Shown piece after piece: positions 54,967 to 64,000 of a stretch of DNA of 64,000 bases. The notes under the pieces are model-generated. The model made no database searches. It saw only the letters and a program-made list of their open reading frames with translations, and was not told where the DNA came from. Source of the DNA: Glandiceps talaboti (taxonomy: Eukaryota > Hemichordata > Enteropneusta > Spengelidae); assembly GCF_964340395.1 (NCBI RefSeq), contig NC_135555.1, forward strand, positions 21,773,226 through 21,837,225, given 5' to 3'. The position numbers were made by a program, and so were the translations under genes. Each line of letters starts with the position of its first letter. The stretch's first letter is position 1.

Positions 54967-57900
54967 GCAGGCCTCTGCCAAATTTCACTGCATCATATTT
55001 CTACTCACCTATCTTACTTATGTCTCTGATATTTCTCGGTTCATCATCAAAGAACAGCATGTCTTCATAAGCTATTTTACTCTGTTTGTGAAACCTGAAA
55101 CAAAATTATAAAAGTACAGTGAAAATCTCATGTGAAGAGCGCCCTCTATAAACACATACATGTACAGGAAAGCAAAGTAATAAACAAATTTGTAACATCT
55201 CATGTGATTGGATGTTTGTAACATTCCATTTGATTGGATCACAAAGTAACCTAGTTGAATTAAAGATCTAAAATGTGAATTTTGTGGCAATATAAGAGAT
55301 ATGCTAATATAATTATCAAAAGAAGACAAATATGAATATACCAAGGAGAAAAAGAAGACAAACAAGAAAATTCGAACTTTAATATGACAGAAGAACATTT
55401 GTATTACGATTGTAGCAGCCATGACAGATGGTGTAAGCCTTTACATATACTGTATATATGTACACGTGTGTCATTGTAACAGCCAATGAAATTTAAAGGG
55501 TACAAAACACCACTAGCAGACTAAATTACAAAATGGATAGATTACAATTACTACCAAACCGGAGTGACTATAGAGTTTCAATTAGGCAACACAATATTTT
55601 TCACGTCTCACACCATGTCTTTTGTTACAGACAAAATACAGACACTAATAGCACACAAGCATGTAAAACGATATATTTTATCTCACTATGAACACAAATC
55701 AACATTACTGTCAGATGAAACAAGGAAGATTCAACACAGAACTGTTTATTTGTGTTCACAGTGAGATAAAATGTAACATGTCATGTGCATTTGCGATATC
55801 AGTGTCTGTATTTTGTATGTGTCATTCATAACAAAAAAACCATGTTGTGTGAGATGTAAAAAAACATGGTGCTTGTTCTTTCTGGTTTGGTGGCACCTGC
55901 TTAGCTGTCAAATGCAAAAAACTCTGACAAAGCTACAAACTAATAGTATCAAATTTTATCAAAAAAAGACCCTGCAACATTTTGACTAGTTCATTCAAAT
56001 ATTATTTCATTTGAAAACTTTTTTGTTTATCTTCAAATGAAAGACAAGGAAAACAACTTACTTTCCAAAATGTGTTTTCTTACAGCCAGGGTAGATTTCT
56101 TTGTAGTTAAAATACTGGTCAATATCGAACAACTTCAATAATGTTTTGGCTTCAGGAGGAGCTTCTGTTCTTTAAAAAATATTCAAAAAGAACATATAAC
56201 AATGGAAGATCAACTATCGACAAGCTACCACACATACAAAAAGTAAAACTATTGTTGTTACATGTTGATATAAGCTATTAATTTATGTAATTACACTCAA
56301 AGTAGGGTGGCATTTCTGATAGCAAGTTTTCCTCTAGTCACCACACAGTCAAACTCACTCAGTGTTTGCACTATCTTGATTACAAGGTGATTGTATGCAC
56401 ATAGCCAAGGCACTGCTGTCATCCACTTGTGTAATCTACCACATGCAAGAATAGGTTTAGTTTGTGTCTATCTTAGTTAGCCGATAGCACATTTTCCACA
56501 GTTTGTCTATCTTAGTTAGCCGATAGCACATTTTCCACAGTTTGTCTATCTTGGTTAGCCAATAGCACATTTTCCACAGTTTGTCTATCTTAGTTAGCCG
56601 ATAGCACATTTTCCACAGTTTGTCTATCTTGGTTAGCCAATAGCACATTTCCCAAAGTAATATATGTGATTGTTATCAACTAGAACAGTATACATAGTTC
56701 TGATAATATCAATATATTATTACAACAGTTTCCAATTATGGGTTGTCAGTGGTCAAGTGGTTAGCTCATACGCTTCTTACCCCTACAGTCTGGGTTCGAA
56801 CCCGCCAGGTGTTGGCTGGGTAAAATTAAAATTTAACCATGTCTGTATGTAAGAAGGGTGATGCTCAGTTTGACTCTGCCAAACAATGCAGGTTTTCCCC
56901 GGGTACTTCGGTTTCCTCCTGCTTTTCAATACTAGGGCATTAGGGCGCTAATCCGTGGTAACCATTCGACAAATTTCTTTATTTAATTGGATGAATAATG
57001 ATTCTTCTTATTATCGTTATTATTCGCTATAATACCATAAGATAAAATACCTTGAAGCAGCAGCTATTTGAATCCCTTTAGCCTGGATTTGTTGCAGGAT
57101 AGACTTCACATCTTGGTATAAAATCATTTCATCTTTCCTTCTATCAAACACTCTACCATTACTGGAATGGAAATGAAAACATATCTGGATTAAAAAATAG
57201 AGTACACAATATTATGTCAAGTAAAGAGCGCCCTCTATGGCATATTTGTCAAGTCATGTTTATTGACTTTTCTGGAGTCAAGATGGTTGGTTGGTTAGTG
57301 TGGCCAGCTGAGATGCTGCAAACTTGTCAGTTGAGCCATTTCACGAGCATTTAATTCAGTATGACTACAGCCCTTGGACAAGATGTAGACCAAGATTGTT
57401 TACAAGTTAACCCAAATGTATAAGTGGGGACCTGGTAGGATAATGGTTGCAATGTGAAGGACTCAATCCTTTACAGTACCACACAGTATCTTGCATCTTA
57501 TTTTCACAACTTTGAAGATGAAATTTGTGTATTTAAGGTGAAATCAATACCTGAACTCAAAAAGATAAATCACATACATTTTGGAAATAGTGTACTGGGC
57601 AATATGATACTCCCTAAAATTGTACATGGCTAATGAATCATTTGACCTTAGAATGTGTGCAAATTTTACACAACTTTTTTAACAGTGACTAGATAAAACC
57701 TAGTCCCCTGACATTATATTTTGAAAATATATTATAAAAAATTAATCTAAACATATATTGTATATTTGTATTGCTGGTATGTATGTTTTTGTATAGCTCA
57801 TAAGATTTCACAATACTGTCACACATGTGGCTATGTCACAACAGACAAATGATAATACACATTAGGGCAGCCCTATTTAATTCTATGTTACACATTAGGG

Positions 57901-60019
57901 CACCCCTATTTCATTCAATGTTACACATTAGGGCAGCCCTATTTAATTCTATGTTACACATTAGGGCAGCCCTATTTCAAGCTATGTTACACATTAGGGC
58001 AGCCCTATTTCATTCTATGTTACACATTAGGGCAGCCCTATTTCATTCAATGTTACACATTAGGGCAGCCCTATTTCATTCTATGTTACACATTAGGGCA
58101 GCCCTATTTCATTCTATGTTACACATTAGGGCAGCCCTATTTCATTCAATGTTACACATTAGGGCAGCCCTATTTCATTCAATGTTACACATTAGGGCAG
58201 CCCTATTTCATTCAATGTTACACATTAGGGCACCCCTATTTCATTCAATGTTACACATTAGGGCAGCCCTATTTCAAGCTATGTTACACATTAGGGCAGC
58301 CCTATTTCATTCTATGTTACACATTAGGGCAGCCCTATTTCATTCAATGTTACACATTAGGGCAGCCCTATTTCATTCAATGTTACACATTAGGGCAGCC
58401 CTATTTCATTCAATGTTACACATTAGGGCAGCCCTATTTCATTCAATGTTACACATTAGGGCACCCCTATTTCATTCTATGTTACACATTAGGGCAGCCC
58501 TATTTCAAGCTATGTTACACATTAGGGCAGCCCTATTTCATTCTATGTTACACATTAGGGCAGCCCTATTTCATTCAATGTTACACATTAGGGCAGCCCT
58601 ATTTCATTCAATGTTACACATTAGGGCAGCCCTATTTCATTCAATGTTACACATTAGGGCAGCCCTATTTCATTCTATGTTACACATTAGGGCACCCCTA
58701 TTTCATTCAATGTTACACATTAGGGCAGCCCTATTTAATTCTATGTTACACATTAGGGCAGCCCTATTTCAAGCTATGTTACACATTAGGGCAGCCCTAT
58801 TTCATTCTATGTTACACATTAGGGCAGCCCTATTTCATTCAATGTTACACATTAGGGCAGCCCTATTTCATTCTATGTTACACATTAGGGCAGCCCTATT
58901 TCATTCTATGTTACACATTAGGGCAGCCCTATTTCATTCAATGTTACACATTAGGGCAGCCCTATTTCATTCTATGTTACACATTAGGGCAGCCCTATTT
59001 CATTCAATGTTACACATTAGGGCAGCCCTATTTCATTCAATGTTACACATTAGGGCAGCCCTATTTCATTCTATGTTACACATTAGGGCAGCCCTATTTC
59101 ATTCTATGTTACACATTAGGGCAGCCCTATTTCATTCTATGTTACACATTAGGGCAGCCCTATTTCATTCTATGTTACACATTAGGGCAGCCCTATTTCA
59201 TTCTATGTTACACATTAGGGCAGCCCTATTTCATTCAATGTTACACATTAGGGCAGCCCTATTCCATTCTATGATTCTGCTTCATAATACCTGAAAAAGG
59301 ATGGGATGGTTGGTTGTTGTTTTTGAAAAAGTGTATTTGTACATTTTCATAATACTTTTATTTCATAATCATATTTTACCAGTCTAGATACCGTAGAAAT
59401 GATAAGTAAAGTCATAAGGAATCTATAAACCATTTGTTTCCCAAATTTCAGCGATAAATGATAATTTTCACCCAGATATGCCTTAGTAGGTTCATATTCT
59501 TACCATCACTGGCATCAGTGATACTGTGAATTTTTCTTTTCCTGCCATAGAGGGCATTATTTTATTTTTATTATATAGCTAGATTGAAGAAATCTATGGT
59601 CAACTGGGTAATGAGAAAGACAGATATAACTAGGGCTAGCATTATGTTTGTTGGAAACAAAACCAATAGAATCCAATCAACAACTTGTAAATGTAGATGA
59701 AACCCTACAACAAACAGATACATTATATTTTCTGCAACATTATTTAGTGTAAAGCTATAAAAAAAATATGTCTCTGGTCAGAACATTTTGTCTAGAGTGG
59801 TGTGACAATGCAATTTTTTTTATATTCTCAACAAACCTATCACTCAGTCTACTATTTATGGCAGTTACTGTTCTTTTTATTTAGTACTTTAGAGCAAGTG
59901 TGTATATGGGGGCAGATGTCATTTGCTTGTTCATGATTGGCTCTGCAGTTGTCTTCACTGAAGTAGAGAGGGTTATTTTTGTTTTCCCCCTCAGATCTAC
60001 AGACTGCATGAGTTGGACA

Positions 60020-60078
<59 letters not shown>

Positions 60079-61057
60079 CAACTGACATTGGGTATTTAAG
60101 TGACGCATGCCAGAAAAAAAAAAAACTTTTAAAATTTTTTTTTTGCCTAAACCTGAATACTACATACATGTAGTGTCGTACTTTGATAGAATGTTTTCAT
60201 TCTCACTGGGGATGTCTTGGTCTAAATTTGATGTAAAAATAATTCTGTTATAATACTGTCTTTTCATTATGCCCCAATTTGTAAATTTATTCTCCATCCA
60301 AATTCCTCATGAAGTTTACAAGGTCTCTCATAAAACTTATTATCAACTTTACCATTTAATGTCAACAATTTTTCATGTATTTCACAGAGGAAAGAAAAAG
60401 AAAGAGAGAGAAAGAAAAAAATAGGTAGTGATGTGTCTTTGAGAACCACTTTGTACATAATTGTAAATACATGTAATTCAATCATGTACAAAATGTAGTC
60501 CTTGGAACTCAGTTCCAATCCATATGGTCAAGAATTTTCAGAATATCAAGTTTAATGACGCTAAATGTATATAACATGTTGACAGCTTTCTTCCCATCTA
60601 TTCCCATGTCTTTTTTAAACACAGCAAAAGTAGTGAAATCTAGTACTTTTTTTCTGTCAAATATTTTGTTCTGTGACCAGTGTGTTATCTTAGGGAATGT
60701 ACAGATTTGATTTGGGGGGAGGGGGGGGGGGGTGATTGATGCCCCTGATGTGTGTGTGTGTGCATGCATGCATGTATGTATGTGTGCATGCATGCATGTA
60801 TGTATGTATGTATGTGGAGGGAGGGCATATGAAAAAAACAAGTACTCTCAGGGAGGGGGTCAACAATTTTTCCCATTATTTCCTGGGGGGGGGGGGGGGA
60901 ATGGAAAATCTTCCCCTTGGAAGTAAATCTGGACACTTCCTTACAGGTAGTAACATGGATAACATGGATCTGTATGGATTAGACTTGTATACATACCTTG
61001 CCTTTGTAAATGGTGGGGAATAATGGGTATCCACCCAGAATGGCCATAGTGTATAAT
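54652..61057 (-). CDS. MDP1: magnesium-dependent phosphatase 1 (HAD family), 5' exon missing
   Basis: Five reverse-strand exons, 61057-60997, 57161-57051, 56169-56062, 55094-55009 and 54767-54652, join in phase to 160 residues plus stop. They read DYTLWPFWVDTHYSPPFTKA, SNGRVFDRRKDEMILYQDV, then AAASRTEAPPEAKTLLKLFD, KEIYPGCKKTHFGKFHK, MLFFDDEPRNIRDISKIG and VTCIHIDETYGV. This matches MDP1 along its length: HAD motif I (second Asp and Thr of DxDxT), motif II Ser in AAASRT, Lys in GCKKTHF and the DD of motif IV. The family is a small Mg-dependent acid phosphatase acting on protein tyrosine or sugar (fructosamine) phosphates. The first exon (about 10-12 residues, with the nucleophile Asp) ends in phase 1 and was not found up to 62 kb; it probably lies beyond the window, past the LINE. 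Human MDP1 is 176 residues. Confidence 0.92.
54853..54962. repeat. (TG)n microsatellite in the last MDP1 intron
   Basis: Impure TG/TGTC run at 54853-54915, then pure TG to 54962, between MDP1 exons. Confidence 0.95.
55139..55147 (-). promoter_or_regulatory. CTCF-like core, reverse
   Basis: Reverse strand TATAGAGGGCGCTC; core only, in an MDP1 intron. Confidence 0.3.
56458..56652. repeat. 39-bp-period minisatellite, 5 copies, in MDP1 intron
   Basis: The unit TTTGTCTATCTTAGTTAGCC then GATAGCACATTTTCCACAG repeats five times. Copies alternate TTAG/CCGA and TTGG/CCAA variants, again a dimeric pattern. Confidence 0.93.
56735..57030 (+). mobile_element. tRNA-derived SINE, family 2
   Basis: The head has pol III boxes: A-box-like GTGGTCAAGTGGTTAGCTCA and B-box GGGTTCGAACCCG. 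The body includes AACAATGCAGGTTTTCCCCG and GGTACTTCGGTTTCCTCCTG, a segment I recognise from SINE/repeat families of many marine invertebrates. The tail is ATTATCGTTATTATTCGC. It is inserted in an MDP1 intron, antisense to the gene. The tRNA-like head is not a functional tRNA: no closed acceptor stem is visible. Confidence 0.8.
57228..57236 (-). promoter_or_regulatory. CTCF-like core, reverse
   Basis: Reverse strand GCCATAGAGGGCGCTC; core in an MDP1 intron. Confidence 0.3.
57285..57480 (+). mobile_element. SINE-like element, family 1 (partial copy)
   Basis: It shares TTAGTGTGGCCAGCTGAGAT at its start and AAGTGGGGACCTGGTAGGAT with the copy at 50215, but has an inserted middle and lacks the AAGCGCTATATAA end. 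Confidence 0.6.
57853..59275. repeat. 33-bp minisatellite, about 43 copies, with higher-order units
   Basis: A 33-bp unit (CACATTAGGGCAGCCCTATT, TCATTCTATGTTA) repeats without length change. Its centre AGGGC-A-GCCCT is a perfect inverted repeat. A variant with CACCCC recurs at 57901, 58231, 58462 and 58693 (spacings of 10, 7 and 7 units). A CAAGCT variant recurs at 57978, 58275, 58506 and 58770 (9, 7 and 8 units), showing higher-order amplification. A 489-codon forward ORF (IRAALFHSMLH period) exists because 33 is a multiple of three. It lies in the first visible MDP1 intron, antisense to the gene. Confidence 0.96.
60021..60075. repeat. (AC)n microsatellite
   Basis: About 27 AC dinucleotides in an MDP1 intron. 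Confidence 0.97.
60750..60815. repeat. GT / GCAT / GTAT compound microsatellite
   Basis: TGTGTGTGTGTGCATGCATG and CATGTATGTATG blocks present twice in a row. Confidence 0.9.
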
Positions 61058-61069
61058 CTGAAATAAACA

Positions 61070-61610
61070 AATTAATTTAACAGCTTTGTTTTAAGGTCAC
61101 CAAAGTAGACACTGAGGGGGTAAAAAGTATATCTGGAATTTTACTAAATGTATTATCACCCTTTTAAAGGAAAAATCAAGTCAGACAATACACTGAAAAT
61201 TCCCATTATTTGGTGTAAACCTGTGCAGCTATTAATACTAGAAAGTGTCCTATAAACTTGTATCACTATCAACTTACATAATGATTTGGGAGATAAACTA
61301 GCACTTCAGTAACTTACTCAACTTTGAAATATTGCAAACAGCATTACTGCACTTGATATGTATATGTATTCAGCCACTTTGGGCATCTGGTGATGATGAA
61401 ATCACATGATTTATCCAAATCTTTTCGCATTTGTATAATATACTTTAAAGGGAAGAAATGAACCTGACTTAACTTTTCCTTTGCATTGTACTAGTAAGTG
61501 TGGTACCCTATTACCAGTCACTATGGGCTAATAATAAAGTCAACCACGTACAAGGATGAAGGATATTTCAAAACAAACGAAAATATTCTGCAAATTGCAA
61601 TGACTCAAAG
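61070..61610. other. probable MDP1 intron 1, no exon found
   Basis: I searched the reverse strand for an exon encoding the expected N-terminus (hydrophobic strand ending VFDL, phase-1 donor) and did not find one. Confidence 0.5.
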
Positions 61611-61614
61611 AAAG

Positions 61615-61616
<2 letters not shown>

Positions 61617-61700
<84 letters not shown>
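61617..61700. repeat. (TA)n microsatellite
   Basis: About 42 TA dinucleotides. Confidence 0.98.
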
Positions 61701-61704
<4 letters not shown>

Positions 61705-61799
61705 CATTACACAGCTATCTGTAGAGTCTTTGCTTCTGAGTTAAAATATATTTGTTCACACACACAGTTAGAATGAGTTATTGTAACAGATACATGTTA

Positions 61800-64000
61800 C
61801 TAAAGATGAAAAAAGCTATACACAATTTAATACGTGCAGCGCATCCAATATATGATGAAAACCTATCACTGATAATTCAAAACCGTAACATAACATAACA
61901 TCGCTAAAGAATAATATTTACACACTCAAAACACAAACATGAGGCAGATCTTGTCAAGTTGTTCAGCATTTTCGCATATCACACAAAATGCATTTGTTGA
62001 TGGCTTGCTATCTATAATAAACTGTCGATTGAGATAATTCCAGGTGTGGATTCCGATCATTCAGCTGTTTCATTAATTTTACAGAACGACGATTGTAAGC
62101 GTGGCCCAGGTCATTGGAAATTTAATGAAAGTCTTATTCATGATGAAAGGTTTACAAAAAACCTAAGTGATAGTATTGATTTGTGGGCTCATAATTGTAC
62201 TAGTGAAAATAAGATCATTATTTGGGAGTTTTTAAAGTTTAAAATTCGTGAATTTACTATCTCATATAGCAAAGAAAAAGCTAAACTTAGAAGGGATAAG
62301 ATTGCAGATCTTGAAAGTAAAGTTAAGAATTTGGATAACATTTGTTCTGACACTCCAAGTGAAGAAAATTATAGACATCTGGAAGTAGCCAAGGGAGAAC
62401 TAGAAAAAGAATATGATTATATTATGCAAGGTTCCATTATTCGTTCACGTGCTCTGTGGTATGAAAAAGGTGAAAAAAATAACAAGTATTTTCTTGGTCT
62501 GGAAAAGGCAAAGAAAAATAAAACAATTATTCGGAGGTTGAAGAATAAAGAAACCAACACTTTAGAAAAGCCTAGTGAGATTCTCAAGGAAATTAAGGTA
62601 TTTTATTTAGATTTATATAGGAAAAGTAATACCGTTGCAGCTAAAATGAAAGATTTCTTGAGTCAGGATCTACCAAGGCTACTACCAGAGCAGAGTAATA
62701 TTTGCGATGGTCCATTAACCATGGATGAGTTATACCAGGTCTTAAACACGTTTCCTAAAAATAAAAGTCCAGGAAATGATGGCCTGACAAAGGAATTTTA
62801 TGTTACTTTTTGGCCAGTTGTAGGCCAGTTTGTTTTAGATGCTTTAAATTTGGGTTATTTTCGTGGAGAATTTTCCAACTCACAGAGACAAAGTATAATC
62901 ACTTTAATAGAGAAACCAGGGAGAGACCAACAATTTCTAAAGAATTGGAGGCCCATCTCTTTAATGAATTTTGATATGAAACTTGTGTCTAAATGTTTGG
63001 CTCGCCGAATGGAACGAACCCTTCCATCTATTATAGGAATAACTCAGTCGGCTTTTGTAAAAGGTAGAAAAATTGGTGACTATATCAGATTTATTGATGA
63101 AATTTTCCATTATACTTCAGAAAAATCAATACCAGGTATTTTATTGGCAATTGACTTCGAAAAAGCATTTGACACGGTGTGCTGGGAATTTCTTTTTAAA
63201 GTTCTGGATCATTTCAATTTTGGCGCTTCTTTTATTAAGTGGGTCAAAGCTTTATATTGTAATATTGAATGCACGGTTATGAATAATGGATATAGTACCG
63301 GCTATTTTAGAATTGAACGGGGAGTCAGGCAAGGAGACCCCCTATCTCCTCTTCTTTTTATTTTGGTTTTAGAAACACTGTTATTTTCTATTAAATCTAA
63401 TTCAGATATTAAGGGTATAAGGGTCCCAGGTTTTGAAGCCAAAGAATCTGCTTTTGCCGATGATATGACATGTTTTTTAGACTCTGTGGAGTCAGCCAAC
63501 GTTCTGTTTAAAGTCCTTGGAAAGTTTGACGATATTTCAGGTTTAAAGATTAATATTGAGAAATGTGAAGCTGTCTGGCTTGGTAACTGGAGCACCCGGA
63601 AGGACAGGCATTTCGGGGTCAGATGGCCCACCTCAACCATTAAAATTGTTGGTATACATTTTTCACACAATAAAGCTGCTGCCCAATTGGAGAATCTTAC
63701 AAAACCATTAGAAAATCTAAAAAATATATTAAAGCAATGGAAATGTAGAAAATTAAGTCTTATTGGAAAAATTCAAGTTATAAAAACATTAGCGCTCTCG
63801 AAACTGACCTATATTTTGATTAATACGACGATACCAAATGACATAATAAATGAAATACACAAATTAATTTATGATTTTCTATGGGAGGGAAGGGATAGGG
63901 TTGCTAGAAAAGTTATGATTGGGGAGGTGGGCCATGGTGGTCTCAAAATGCCTGACCTTTTTCTTATGAAGAGTGCTCAAAGGATTCTTATACTTAAGCA
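61800..64000 (+). mobile_element. L1/Tx1-type non-LTR retrotransposon, runs off right edge
   Basis: From 62001 to the window end one frame is open for about 666 codons. It contains the end of the endonuclease domain (IIPGVDSDHSA), the N-terminal extension of L1-like ORF2 (ALWYEKGEKNNKYFLGLEKA) and reverse transcriptase motifs. Those are SPGNDGLTKEFY, NWRPISLMNFDMKLVSKCLA, QSAFVKGRKI, LLAIDFEKAFDTV (A), GVRQGDPLSPLLFIL (B) and AFADDMTCF (C, catalytic FADD). The thumb follows (LKQWKCRKLSLIGKIQVIKT, YDFLWEG, GGLKMPD). This sequence style is that of L1/Tx1-clade elements. Just upstream (61998-62000) the frame has a stop, and the rest of the endonuclease is not recognisable, so the copy is either 5' truncated or frameshifted there. 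It probably sits in MDP1 intron 1, in the opposite orientation. Confidence 0.93.

Larger units (their letters stand above)
59280..60990. other. MDP1 intron sequence
   Basis: No exon is recognised. It includes a CTCF-like core (59549-59555, CATAGAGGGCA), an (AC)n tract, (GCAT)/(GTAT) repeats and two poly-G runs (60716-60732 and 60885-60899). Confidence 0.6.

Noticed and set aside
56750-56815. Functional tRNA gene
   Set aside because: A and B boxes are present, but no cloverleaf with a closed acceptor stem; it is the head of a SINE.
57825-59294. 489-codon forward ORF as a repeat protein
   Set aside because: It is a 33-bp array lying antisense inside an MDP1 intron. The synonymous TCT/TCA variation was noted, but other variants change residues and no signal or domain exists.

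Overview
This is an animal nuclear genome window. Genes are split by GT-AG introns, the intergenic DNA is AT-rich, there are no prokaryotic operons, and minisatellites, microsatellites and non-LTR retrotransposons are dense. The gene complement (an NWD-type NACHT/WD40 protein, BLOC1S4, MDP1), the PLE/L1-type retroelement remnants and the compact introns suggest an invertebrate, probably marine (basal deuterostome or lophotrochozoan). I cannot name the species.

Layout. 1-24.3 kb: mostly non-coding. It begins inside a 36-bp minisatellite and carries further arrays (45, 52, 51, about 44, 27 and about 47 bp units), CRE, DR1 and X-box-like motifs, and a small Penelope/hammerhead-like fragment inside a TA-rich tract. 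I recognise no protein-coding gene here; one 48-bp candidate exon lies at 17.5 kb. 24.6-41.7 kb (+): a ten-coding-exon gene for a 1383-residue NACHT/WD40 protein of the NWD1/NWD2/TEP1-like group. Its introns hold very long TC, GT, GTAT, TCTG and AATAC tracts and a 42-bp minisatellite. 47.0-49.95 kb (+): a complete five-exon BLOC1S4 gene. 53.2-54.5 kb (-): a 5'-truncated jockey/CR1-type retrotransposon just downstream of MDP1. 54.65-61.06 kb (-): five exons of MDP1, whose first coding exon was not found and probably lies beyond the window. Its introns contain two SINEs, a 39-bp array and a 43-copy 33-bp array. 62.0-64.0 kb (+): an uninterrupted reverse-transcriptase ORF of an L1/Tx1-type element running off the right edge.

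The three cellular genes look like unrelated neighbours: a putative STAND ATPase scaffold or sensor, a lysosome-related-organelle biogenesis subunit, and a HAD-family phosphatase. No operon-like or defence-island system is visible. The most notable non-genic signals are: higher-order structure in the 45-bp and 33-bp arrays; a family of microsatellite-carrying elements; excess perfect DR1 and CRE motifs; a CRE/X-box/CCAAT cluster at 21.2 kb; and CTCF-like cores arranged convergently around BLOC1S4. Splice sites and exon phases were checked by hand; homology statements come from recognising family sequence patterns, not from database searches.
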